Shown here in pieces: positions 36,291 through 48,662 of a DNA stretch of 64,000 bases. The DNA is taken from assembly GCA_026261815.1 (NCBI GenBank), contig JAMPIT010000566.1:27615001-27679000 (forward strand), in the 5' to 3' direction. The position numbers were made by a program, and so were the translations under genes. The notes beneath the pieces were generated by a model that ran no database searches, was not told the origin of the DNA, and saw only the letters and a program-made list of their open reading frames with translations. The first letter of the stretch is position 1; each line of letters starts with the position of its first letter. Origin of the DNA: Monarcha castaneiventris obscurior (taxonomy: Eukaryota; Chordata; Aves; Passeriformes; Monarchidae).

Positions 36291-38440
36291 TAGTTCTTTT
36301 ACTCTCAAATTTGGACATTTCATCCTACTCAAAGATAAAAATATCTTTAAAAGCAGCAAAAATAGTGCTTAATTAACTATATCAGTTTAGCATTATATCA
36401 TTACAAAATCTCAGTACTAGGAATTAATTTTCCTCATTCTAATATTACATAGTACAAAGCACCAGATAACATCTACAATGTGATAAAAACTTTGCTACAT
36501 ACTTACATTTTTGTTTCTCCAGCACATAAGCATGAATTCAGATGAGGTCTGACTCTTAACAGATGTATATTAAGTGCTAACTTTCTAAATTATAGCAACT
36601 CGGAGAAATAGAAGAAAACTGATTAATTACATATTAAAATTTCACCTTGTTTAGAAAATTCTTACCTTTTTTCAATTTGGTGCTTATCAATGACAATAAC
36701 CTTTCTTTGTAATAATTTAAAAGGCCACATAGCAGAGACTCCACTAATCTTCTTCTGTTATTGAGTAATACAAGTGCTTCAAGCAGCAATCTTCCTCCCT
36801 ATCCTCCTTCTTTTCTCCTCACTTTCTGGCTACCAAGTAATTAACAGGAGGGAAAGAACAGTGTTAATTAATTAATCTCTCAGAGAATTTGTGAAATGTG
36901 ACTAGAACTATTAGAAAAATATGGGATTTTTTTGAGCAAGTCATTAATAAGACTCTAGAGAAAGGACCAAAGTAATATCCAAAGATACCCCTAAATAAAG
37001 GAGCTTTAAGCTAGAGCATCACAAATATGAGTCATTAACTCCTTCAGTATATGAGAACTGATTCCTACTAGTTTACTGGGTATTAAAAATAGTGCATATA
37101 GAAACTAGAAGGGTATTTCAGAATCCTGATGATGTCATAAACCCTTACTTTTTGTGTTGTGATGTGTGGTATTTTAAAACTCTCAACTATTCAGATGGCG
37201 CCATGCTAACTGAGACTACCTTCCTACCTGATACATGCAAACTTCACTATCTTGCATCCTTTATTTCTGATTGGCCTACAATCAATCCAGATTTCAAATT
37301 TCTGTCTTTCTCCTCTACCTCTAAATTCTCTGCTTAGAAAAATTAAGATGTATTCTTCAGCATTGAAAATGTACTTCAGAAAGATTAGAGCTCAAATTAC
37401 AAATGATTTGGAGGTGTGTAAAATTATTAGGATTCTTAAAAAATTTTTATAAGTACTTTAGTTTGAAAGTGGGATAAGGCAATATGAAGTGATTTAAAAT
37501 TACTGGATCACTTCTTCTAATTTGTGAGATTTGTAGTTTCCCAACTCAAAATTGGTGGGCTTTTTTTTTTAATGCATAGTGAACTATGAATGGAATTTTA
37601 AATGTTTGATCACCCAAGACTAGATGAAGTGAAGATCAAATATCAGGAGTCTAAAGGAACTACTGTACTAATGAGAGTGTTTCAATGGACTATTAACCTG
37701 CTTTCTCTGATGATTCTTTCTACTATGATCTATGTGGCCAGATCTTTGATCTCGCATTGATTTTTGACCCATTGATTCTTCTGACCCTTTAATGACATAG
37801 CAATGACAAAAACTTTAGCAGTAAATTACGAGTATCCTTTTTTTCTTTCCATAGTACTTTTTCCCACAATTATCACAAACTCTTTCTGCTTGTTGTTTTG
37901 AAACTACCTGTCATAGTAATATCCAAAGAGTGAAACAAAGAAGAAAGATGAGAAGCCAGTTTCATGATCTCCTAAACCTTCACATGTTTCTGGAAAAGGA
38001 CAGCAGAAATCTGTTTCTCTTTCAATTCACCTAGATTTCTCTTTTTGTTTTCACTGGAAGTCAAAACCAACATTGTTGTTTTGCAGATAGACACACACAC
38101 AACCTATTTGAAATGTTTCATAGATAGCCTAAAGAAGGTGGGCAAAATATAGGTTGTAGAGTCTTTTTTCCTAATTGTCTCTTGTTGGGTTTTTTATTAA
38201 TACTATTTTTCTGTTTCTGTTTTATTTTTATTTTGCTTGGTCTATGTTTTTCTTTAATCTGGATACTGTTTGTAGGTACTTCTGGAAATCTTTAGGGACC
38301 TCTGCAGCCAGCAATTTCTACTAGCTGTTTCCTGAAGATAACTTGATTAAAAAAGAACAGCAGTAGTCTGTAACAGACAGCTGAGAGAGGAACATCAGGC
38401 TGCTCTTCATGTGCTTTGAGAAGAAACAGTTTAGCTGATA

Positions 38441-39150
38441 TGCAGGAGTGCAGGTAACACAGACATCAACTGTCACCAGGGCAGAGGATTGAAGAGGGTC
38501 TAGAAGTTCTGTGCCAGACAGTTTGGGACTCTGTGACTGAAGTGGTGATGGAGTGTGGCCATTTCTCCATCCTTTGCCAGTTGTAGAAAGTACCAGTTGC
38601 AGAAAGTACCAGTTGCAAACTGGAGTCCCTGACTCTGAAGGAGCTGCAGAGGGTGCTTGGGGCTTGGTGCACCAGGGCTTGGGGCTGCGGGGGTGCCTGG
38701 TGCCCCTCCGGCCCAGGGATGACAGCAGGAGGCACAGGAGAAGGAGAGGGCAGGCTGCATTGCATGAGGATGCTGAACAGGACACTGACAGTTTTCACAG
38801 ACACTCTGTAGAGGAGAAAACTTTTGGCCACACAATCCGAGGAAGAAGGAAGACCTTAATGGCAAAACAAGACTCCAAAGATGTGGGAAACTGGAAGCTT
38901 GTGGTGACAAGAAAAAACTTCACCAACCACATCATCACCACTGGCCTAATTGCTAAGGAACACGAACAAGCCCAATTGAGGCAGGCCTCTGAGCCAGCAT
39001 GGCATGGACTGACCATTAACACTGAAAGGAAGCAGTGGGTGGCAATGGTTGGCGGTTCCCTTCTGCAAGTAATGGAAGCACCTCTGGTTTGTCTAGGGAG
39101 ACTATCCAGGAAGATTTGTTGCTTGCAGTGAGGCAAATTCTGCTGCTGAA
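38441..39150 (+). pseudogene. CR1 LINE ORF1 remnant (esterase region)
   Basis: A 192-codon open frame at 38553-39131 follows CR1 ORF1. Residues 113-121 read NWKLVVTRK, a phrase I recall from CR1 ORF1. Residues 161-192 contain MVGGSLLQVMEAPLVC...SRKICCLQ, which matches the start of the ORF1 SGNH-esterase-like domain. The usual G-D-S-L block is here G-G-S-L-L (residues 167-171, DNA from 39051), so the Asp is lost while the Ser is kept. The frame stops soon after, so most of the esterase domain is missing, and no ORF2 follows. An 18-bp imperfect tandem (tgtagaaagtaccagt / tgcagaaagtaccagt) lies at 38582-38617. The minus-strand frames of 121-154 codons are shadows. Confidence 0.72.
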
Positions 39151-42100
39151 ATCCTCCTGGCCTTTGGAGATAAATCTTGCTGTTCATCTGCAGGTGAACA
39201 AGCAAAACTTGGTTATCAGCTGGCTGTTGCTGGTGCTACAGGCAGGACTTTGGTTATTTTACCATGTTCCCATATTTCAGAAAAAAGAACTGCTAACAAG
39301 ATAGAAATCCTGCTTAAAAAATAACATTAAAGAAAGTGACAGAAATCAGAACTACTAGCCAGTGAGAATTCTGTTTTGTTTCACAAAAAAAAAAAAAAAT
39401 TATTGAGATACATTCTGTACATTACAGATACACTGAAATTGTTGGTATGTTTCTATAAGCATAATATAAAGCAGTTGGTAACTTATATTGTTTTACTCCC
39501 CAAATCATTAAAATAATGAATTAATAATAAATATCTGCTTTTATCATAAAAATGCACTTGAAAAAAAAAGAACTACAAATAAATAAATAAGCGTTGAATA
39601 CCTTATAAGAATATTAATTGAAATGTCATAGAAATATGATTCTGTCAGCATTCTTTTTAGTTAGTATGTACCGATATTTGCTGGCAAAAAATTGTGCTAC
39701 AAATAAACTTTCTATGGATGAGCAGTAGTCTCTGGCTAGGAAAAAGAGTCATTGCCTTTACTCTAACACAGTCTCACACATTCTGGGTAGCAGCAGAGCC
39801 CCAGTGATGAACTGAGCAGACAAGGAAGTCGAAGAGCTTTCCCAGCTTCCCCTCCTCCCTTTACTACTAAATGAAAGATTTATGTCTCCCTTAAGAATTG
39901 TATCGTTTTTCATAGAGAAAATAACAAACTCTAACATAGACTAGAGAAAACAATGTTATCAGAAGCTGCAGTTATTCCTGAATTTAAAGAACTGCAACAT
40001 GAAGTCTGAATCTGCAATCCTTATTCAAACTGTATACTGGCTACTGCGAAATTGTGATCATATTAAGATAATTTGTATTTAAACTTGTTGCTTCACAATA
40101 TCTTAGTGTTTCTGTAAGAGTATGCAACATGTAAGAAGTAGAAAGTGAGAAAGTAAGTAAACAGGCAGAAGTAATTAAGAAAACAGGAAAAAAAATGTTT
40201 TTTGAGGAAGAAAAGTGACTGATTAGCCAGTGACATGAAGAAAAGAAATCCAATTGACAGACTTAGATTATACAGTACAGTTTAATTTGACTATATGGAC
40301 ATATCTTCTTCCTTAATTAAATCATTGAAAGTATTTCTGGTAGCATTTGTACATTGTTGTTGCTAGAGAAAGTGATGAAAACTAAATAACAAAGCAAATT
40401 ATCCAAGGATTCAAGTGTTTCATTCATGGTGGAAGAGACATTTGGGAAGTGAGAAGTATCTGAGAGTAGTATGAAAGTCTTTATTGAAATTCAGAGTTAT
40501 TACAAAAAATATGGTGACATTTGCCTACAGTATAATTAGGTATAGGCAAAATATTTCAGACAGTACATCCTGATCATCCTAATTTTAATTCCCCCCCAAA
40601 ACACTTTTGGTTTCTGTTTATGGGGAAAACATTAATCTACAATCTTTCATCTACAAGTAAATTTAAATCTTATGATCTAGTGAATATCTGAAGTAAAAAA
40701 TATATTTTTAATTATAAAAAATTAAGAATAAGACAATAAAAATGCACTGAGATTAAAATAAAATTAACAAATAAAAACAAAAAACAAACAAAAAGAAACC
40801 TCCCAGAAAAACACCACCAAAACCCCCCAATCCATAATTTAGCTCGAAAGAAAAACAGTTAAACAAAGCTGCAAAGCTCAGCTCTAAAAAAAGTTTAAAT
40901 TAAAAATATTAAGGGTAACCTGCAGAAATTAAGTTTGTCAGCAGATAAAGAAGTCAAAAATGTATAGAATTAAAAATATAGCTTGGTGTAATTTCATACA
41001 GACATTTAAGAAACCCATGTAATTCTGAAAACTAGTGAAATACAGGTAAAAATACATTAAATATTATGTTTCTTCTTAAAGTATTATATTTGTATATTAG
41101 AAAAAAATGTCTCTACATAGCAAGTCTCTTTTGGAAAACCTTGATAACCATTTTATACTTCCTTATTTTCAATTTAAAATGGAGTTAGGAACGTAAAGTA
41201 TTCATATATTGGTCTCCGTCTCAGCAAAAAAAAATTAATATTGTTTTCGATATAATTCACATTTAGTGAACTTTTTATCCCCACATCAAAAAATTTTATA
41301 AAGCCTGAAATAAATTATTTGACTATAGCTAAAAACTGAACTTAACAGAGAGCTAGTAAATTGTAATTTTATTAAGTTATATAGGATAATAATTATAGTA
41401 ATAGTAATAATAATTATTTTTATATGAGAAATATGAATTTTAAAATGTTCTTTTAAAAGTTGTTTTTCTGGTTTTTGCAGTGGCTGAGTCTCATATCCTG
41501 CTTTATGGTTATTGACACACCATGATCTTCTGATCTTTCAAAGTGAAGTTTCATTTTTGTCACCACTATTTTCAAAAGTGTAATTTCTGAAATAAAAGCA
41601 CTAGTACATACTCAGATACGATCAAGAAGTGCCTGGCACATGTCTATTGGCATTCCCCTCGGGAAAACATCCCTTGTCTGCCCTTTCCCAACTTTCTACC
41701 AAGTACAACAGACCACAACCTCCTGTGCTGGATGAGCAGAGCAGCCTTCCTGCCCTCATTGTCCAGACAGACCACAGCCAGTGACTGTTACTGAGAGCTT
41801 CATTTCCAAAAACTGCCCCTTAGTGGTGTTGCCCAAATTTATCTTCAGTTCATCTGCATGATCTTGGAGCTGCAAATAAATGGAAAAATCTAGGCTTAGG
41901 GAAGAATAGGGTAATATATAAAAATCACGCCATTATTTAAGGATGCTAGGTATTTACTGTCTCAGGAAACCACAAACATCTAAATTGTAAGGAATAACTT
42001 TCTTTATTCTCAGCTCTTCAGATTTCTTTGGTGAACAGATTTTTGCCATGTCTTTTGTGAGTTGCTTTTTACACTCTCACAATGCAATTAATTTAGTTAA

Positions 42101-43396
42101 TTGTAGAATGTAGAGGCCTTTTATATACTTTAATTTAGTTGCTCTCTGACTCCCCCCTAACCAAAAAACACAAAACATTTAATTGATTCATCATAGGAAT
42201 TATCAGCAAAGACAGTTTTATATGTGTGTATTACTTCACAAAGTATAGTAATATTCAGAGTTGTTCTTATTCAGCAAAATCAGGGGAGTATCTATTTACT
42301 CAGACTAAAAAATTTAACACACAATTTAAATATTAATGAATAATGGTTTCACTAAGTCAACAGATTTTTTGCAAATGTCCTCATTTGTAGTGGATGAATT
42401 TAGATTATTTCCTTTCCGCTTCGTGAGCAGTTACTGACTTTGACTTCATGTCTTATAATACATACGATTATCAGTTTATTCTTCTGATGATCTGAGCAGC
42501 CTTTTACAATCCTTCTTCTGTTCTTGCATACCACCTTGTTGCTCAAAGACATGAAATGCTTGTTCCAGCTGAATGTTTAAAGTGTTTTACATGACATTTA
42601 CATTTAATGAAATGTTGTATTACATGAATTACAAGCAAAAAGCATTAGGAAATACAAATGCGAATCTTAACTCCCAACAACAGACAACAGCTACCTAACC
42701 ACTTAGTACAACATGCAAAATGGCACTTGTGCCCCAGGCATTCAGCAGAAGAATTGAAGTACGAAAATTAAAGAGAAGTGCAAAACACCCCACCTTGCTT
42801 CAATGATTTTTGTTCTTGAGAACCAAAAGAAAACCTGATGATTAAAGGTTTCAATCGTATATTTACAATCCCTACAACCTTGCCTGAGCATCTAAGTCAT
42901 ACCTAAACCCCTTTGTTTATTATCTCTCTCTAGCTACAAGACTCTTGCATACTTAGGGTTTTGGGGTTTTCTTCCATCAAAGTGGATTTTTCAGAACATA
43001 TTTTTGATGACTTTAAACTGAAATTTCCCATGTCTAGACAAGTCCATTATAACAGTAATTTTCTGTTTCCTGGGTTATGCTGGAAAGAAAATTGAGGTAA
43101 TGCAAATATTTAAACCACAATGAAGTCCATGTCTGCATTATATTTTTATACTTTCTGACCATTTTTTAAATTTTCCAAATCCAGATCTGCCTTAATCCAA
43201 AATCCATTGACTGCAATAGCTTATCACTGTTTCCAAATGAAAAGATTCAGAAGCTCAAATGTGTTATAAAGTTAGACACAGCACAGTTAATATGAATATA
43301 TGTCTTTTGGATGAATAAATGTTTGACTTAGAGCCCAGCACAGGACTACTTATAAAATGTTATGTAGATGTATCTTCAGAAATAAAAACCTGTGAC
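39151..43396. other. unique AT-rich DNA, no gene
   Basis: About 4.2 kb with no recognised gene. A-rich low-complexity sequence lies at 40740-40830. A less AT-rich patch at about 41620-41870 matches no repeat that I know. Confidence 0.5.
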
Positions 43397-43402
43397 AGGG
43401 GG

Positions 43403-43921
43403 TGTTGTAGACAAAGTGGGAGCTTCAGACAAAATTTATTAGAGAAGCCCTACTGTTGAGTCACAACGTGCAGAAAGAACCCCCATGCTTACCAAACTGC
43501 TTCTCAGAGGGGAGCCCAGGTGTTACTGGATCCCTCAGAATTTGGTAAGAGTTTGTGTCTAAAGATTAAATAGGTGCAGTTGAACCTTTATACAAATTTG
43601 TCCTGGGGGATTAAGGATGGCAAACCATATGTATAGACGTATATATATATTAATTCACATGATTTATTATAACAATTAGACAAAATTATCAGAATTATTT
43701 ACTACACAGTACAGGAACTATAACAACTATGACAATACAGTGCTCTATGAATTCATATTGAAGCAATTATACTAAAGCAATTGTATAAATGCTAGCAAAA
43801 ACACTTACTAAGTAGTGATTAATGTTACCCATGCCAGCTGTGGGCAAATCTCTTTCACTCAGCCTCAAGGAGTAACCTTGAGGAGTGTCCCCACTCAAGG
43901 GAGGAATCTGCACACAGTCCA
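43403..43921 (-). mobile_element. solo LTR, ERVK-like
   Basis: A 519-bp minus-strand LTR that starts TGGACTGTGTGCAG and ends ...GTCTACAACA. On the minus strand it has TATAAAGG at about 43587-43593 and AATAAA at 43435-43440, about 32 bp before the end. The flanks are AGGGGG (43397-43402) and AGGAGG (43922-43927), a 6-bp duplication with one mismatch, which would fit an ERVK-class element. Phrases such as GGTTTGCCATCCTTAATCCC match songbird ERV LTRs as I recall them. No purine tract or internal gene adjoins it. Confidence 0.68.
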
Positions 43922-45976
43922 AGGAGGGATATTAGTAGACCCTGATGTTAAAATTTGGGATTGATTTTTTGTAATATAGAATAATTGACTGCCAGTCATA
44001 TGTCTCCAGACCAGTTGTGTCAGCTCAACAGCTTTCGATAAGTTATGAGAAATACCACTTTTTTCTGGTTTATCCAGGTATTTTATCAGGTCTACCACTT
44101 CTTCACGTTACCATAAGGCTGTTTAACTTTGGGATTGATAAGTCAGACTGGTTTCAGCATTTTTCAAAACCAAAAGCAACATGATACCCCCTTCTTCATT
44201 CACCACTGATAACTTTGCAAATAGGGCATTAAGTTGCTTTACCCCATTACAGGCATCCTGCTACAGGAGGGTCATAAACATAGCCTTTGGAAAAGGAGTA
44301 TTTCCTATACATAACTCTAAAATGACACATCCAATAGTTATCAAATAGGAGCAGCGCATAAAATCTATTCTTTTTCTTCTTTAGACACTAAATCTTTATC
44401 TTGCCCTTGGATATAATTTCTAAATTTAAAAAAATAAAATTTTTGAAATAACTGTATATTTGTTTACCACTAGAGGCATCCTCACTGAACTATAACTAGG
44501 TTGTTTTTTCCTAGGATTGCTATTTGAATTCTCCTCATCTGAGTCTCAATTATTTTGTCTTTAGCTATATTCTTCATAGAGTACATTCTTGTAAGACTTT
44601 CCAGTTAAGTTAAGCAGGGACTTGAGTAGTCATGAATGGCTAACCAAGAATGACAAAAAAATCTTGAGAAACACCTATATAAATTTCCATAGTGACACAC
44701 ATCTAGAAACACGATAAACAAACATCCAGGACTATCTCCACTATGAAAACTAAAGCACAAAGGCAATTAACACATCTCATACCATCAAGATTTACATATC
44801 ACAAGATAAATCAATGTTATTTTCATTTTCACCTCAAATTAATTATTGTTAATATCTCAAAAGTTTGTTTTTGGGGTTTTTTTTAATACTTTTTTTCTTC
44901 CAGATTAAAAAATAAAAAAGTTATAATGTGGAGAAAAATCCCAAGCACATCTCTACAGATCATAGATGCGAGTATTGAGAAATAAAAATAAGCTTTTTTA
45001 TTGGTTTTTATTATTAAGCTTTGGATAATCCTTAATACAAATAGAAGTCTGTTGGAGATAAGCTTACCACACTTTCTCTAGTGACTTTTAGTCCTTGTGC
45101 TCAGAGGAAGGCATGCCTGAATCAGTTCTGCCCTTGCAGGCTTCCCCTACTGAGTTCTGAGTACATATCTGACAGACGTTCTTGCTCTCACAGAAGGGGG
45201 TTGCACTGTGAAACTCCTTGTTCTTCGACCTGGTCTCAGCACTAAGATTCTGCTTTAATGGCAGGGATCAGCCCACTCCATCTCACATCTGCCTTTGTGG
45301 TAACTCTGTGGCTATGCTGCAGTCTCAAAACAGTGCCTTATGTTATGCAACACTCTATGACACAATTTATAGTTTCACCATGGCACAAATTGCTACAAGA
45401 AGTCATGGAAGTTAATAATTTCAATTGGTTTAATAAGCTGTCAGGCCACTGACAGCTATCAAGTGCAAAGAGGAAGACTATGGAAGAGAAAGTCTCTTGA
45501 GCCATAGATGACTAGACAGAGTGGGTAGTTTCACCATATACTCCTAGTGTTTTCAATTACCATTTGCCCCAGAATATACTATTGGCTGCGGTTCTATGCA
45601 AAATACTGAGCTGGAGACATTAATTCTTGTCAAAATATCATTCTGATGTCATATAACTTCCAACATCAGTTAGGGTTGATTTTTTGGTAGTGCAAATATT
45701 CTTTCCAGTGATCCTTGCATAATACTGCTTAAATTCCTGCTTTTTCGTTAAATTTTGTTTAATTTTTACACTTCAAACCAAGCAAAGACCTTCAAAATCT
45801 ATGAATCATGTTCATTTTATAATACCATAATAAAACACTAGATTACAGTTGTCACTGATATGTTTAGCTCATCTCCAGATTCAACTCTGCTTCCACTGGA
45901 GAGAAAAAGAAAAAAGGAAAATTAAGTTGATAAGGTAAGAAGTTTTATTTTTCTATGTCTGAATATACACTGGATA

Positions 45977-46052
45977 ATATCATACCATATCCTATCATAT
46001 CTTATCATATATCATATCATATCTTCATATCATATCATACCATATCATATTA
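45977..46052. repeat. imperfect (CATAT)n microsatellite
   Basis: About 76 bases of CATAT/ATATC units with scattered substitutions (CATAC, CTATC, CTTAT). Likely variable in length between individuals. Confidence 0.9.
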
Positions 46053-47288
46053 CTGAATGATATAATCTAGCCAAATTTGTATTTTAAAAAAATTTAGAAA
46101 AAGAAAATATTGTCTATTTACCTGGTCATACAGTAAATATTGTAGTGCCCTGCAATTAGGAAGGTCCCTTCTTCTTTACCTTCTAAGGCTCTACAAAGGT
46201 GGCCCAAAGCAGTTGGGGACTCTTTTGTGCTGCCCTCAATGGCATGACAATACATCAAGCCATGCTGACAAGAGTGGAACAGAGCCCAAAGAAGAATTAA
46301 TCCTCCTGTGGCAAAGACTGCATGCAGACTTATTTTCTGGGATGTGAAGATTGACTACTCACTTTCTTATCACTGTCTACATGCTTAGCTTCTTCTATGA
46401 TAACTGAAATTGTAGTGAATAGCTGTCATCTTGCAATAGCTGTTGCTTGGTGTTATCCTGAAACTCACTTGGGGTATGCATGGGTTCGTAAGAGCTGGAA
46501 AGCACTCCAGGTACTATCCAGTAGAAATATTATGTTCCACACATCGAGATTGTAAGTCACATCAGAAGCAAGACAGTAATTTCTGTTCATTTCCATCATG
46601 AATCAGATGGGCAGTTTTCAGGCATATTTATATGGCACAAAAAGCTTCAGGACTCTTGTTGAGTATCACATACAAATAACTAAAAACTACCACGTATTGA
46701 GCAGGGTTGAGCCTCTACCCATTTTTTAATTTTTACATCTGGGATATGAATGAAAATAAGGTCTTAATTACAAAATTGTCACTCATCCTGCCTCTAACAT
46801 GTTTTATTTGAACTACACATATAAATGTGATAAATGTGCAATATGTCCCAAGCAATTAAGTATTAGCTGTTTGAAAAGAGCAGGGTGGTACTTAGTGATC
46901 TTATTATGAAGCAAGCCTCTTGTGTCACAACTAAATGACAAAAGTAGTGATTATAGACTTGTTATAAACAGAAGATGCCTCTGGATAAAATAAATTTATT
47001 TGTGCTGCTTATGTAACCAGGTGTGCTTCACCAATCAGTAAACTAACACTGACACCTTGTCAGGGCAAGATGATAATAATTAATAGTGCACAGTTAGAAT
47101 TCCAATAGCACATTATATGCATTTGGGGAAATAAGATAAAAGAAAATGTCACTAATTTATAGTCTGTAAAAGCTTTAGCAACTTAAAGCTGCCTGTTAAT
47201 ACATTAATTTCCTTCATGGAAGAGTTGAAAAATTGCCTTGAAACACTTCCAGATCAGAATAGTGAGTGTAATCATGGAATAAATTTAG

Positions 47289-47334
47289 TTTCTGTCTGCT
47301 GTATTCTAGCATTTCTGTCTGCTATATTCTAGCA
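47289..47334 (+). repeat. 23-bp tandem duplication
   Basis: Two adjacent 23-bp units that differ at one base: CTGCTGTATTC in the first (47289-47311) and CTGCTATATTC in the second (47312-47334). Confidence 0.9.
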
Positions 47335-48409
47335 AAGACACTTGTTCTGAAATAGAGCTATAAATATTGGTAAAAGTATTATGCACTGGCGAGGGAGTGA
47401 GGTCAGAGTAGGCCAGTGCAGGGCCTTTGCTGGATCTCACCAAGAATGGTCCAAGGTACTCTAAATCACAGGTTGTATTAATTGCATACATATTCTTAAG
47501 AAAGTTTTTCTTATGTTTCTCTGAGTAGGAGCCCCATTAAAGCAAACATGGCCTGTTCAAGATCACCAACTTCTTGAATGGAGTATCTTTCACACATCTC
47601 TGAGTACAGGGTGGGTAAGTTGGAGGGTTGCATTTCAGTGAAATTCACAATACTGACTTTCCAAGGAGAAAGAAATTATAGTGGCATCAGGATACTGCAT
47701 TTTATAAACAAGAATAAACTTCACTTCCACTCAAATATGTTTTTTCAGGCTTGTTGGATGAGAGAGAGTCAAATGAGATGATAAAGTTGTATTTAATTTA
47801 ATCATCCACTATTTAATAAATGAACACAACTTAATGCATTATAAATATTGATGTTGGACTGCTTATTTTAATTATAAAAGATGAGGAATATAAACTCGCT
47901 GAGCAAAATATCAGTCTTGATCTTCCGTTATTGAATGTTCATCCCATTGCTAATGTGTAGAAACAGCTTTATTGTACTCTGTTATTTTATGAAAGCAAGA
48001 ATTTAAAAGTAATATAAAAAGGGCTGAGGAAAAAGCAACAATTATGCAGTTTGCTGCTATAAATTCTGAATTTTTGAAACATGAGATTCCTAAACGGAAG
48101 ACAAAAAATATTTCTGTCCTCCCAAATGTATAAACACTTACAGAAACTCTTTGAAACTAATGAAAAGGTCATATTTTATCCAACAGTAGCTGGTTTAGGC
48201 CATCAGAGATTTATCTGACTTAAAGACTAGTTTTAGACACCAAACATCACAAACAGTTTAAAACAAGGTGCAATTATTCCAGCCCACTTGTGGAAGGAGA
48301 AGGAAGTGATAAATGAACTCTGCTTGCACTAGATCTTGTAACATAACCACTTTTCTCTAAAGAGAAGTGGTTATTTCTAGCTCTAGCTTCCACTTCAGTT
48401 AAACCAAGA

Positions 48410-48662
48410 CCTGTACTGACAAGGGGCAGTGGTTTTAAATTAAAAATGGGTAGATTTAGATTGGATATAAGCTAGACTGTTTTTTTTGTTTTTTAAGGTG
48501 AGGGTAGTGAAACAGGCTGTCCACAAATGTGGATGCCTCATTCCTGGAAGTGTTCAAGACTGGACAGGGCTTTGAGCAACCTGATGTAGTGAAACATACC
48601 CTTGTCCATGGCAGACAAGATTAACTTTGAATGTTCCTTCCAATCCACACCATTCTATGATT
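48410..48662 (+). mobile_element. CR1 LINE 3' end
   Basis: A 5'-truncated CR1 tail. It contains GACAAGGGGCAGTGGTTTTA, GGGTAGATTTAGATTGGATA, GGAAGTGTTCAAGACTGGAC and AGGGCTTTGAGCAACCTGAT. It ends CCATTCTATGATTTC, the CR1 3' tip with one octamer and part of a second. A T-rich patch (48480-48494) interrupts it. All frames are broken. Confidence 0.93.

Larger units (their letters stand above)
32501..38440. other. unique AT-rich DNA, no gene
   Basis: About 6 kb without a recognised gene. It contains the palindrome pair near 33.9-34.1 kb and a C/A-rich tract at 36198-36290, listed separately. Frames of 60-91 codons show no domain. Confidence 0.5.
43928..48409. other. unique AT-rich DNA, no gene
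   Basis: No recognised gene over about 4.5 kb. It contains the ATATC-type microsatellite at 45977-46052 and the 23-bp duplication at 47289-47334. 45060-45430 and 46140-46310 are less AT-rich but match nothing that I know. Confidence 0.5.

Noticed and set aside
38321..38910. Minus-strand frames of 121-154 codons, one with a leader-like hydrophobic start
   Set aside because: They are shadows of the CR1 ORF1 remnant read on the plus strand, where CR1-like peptides are found.
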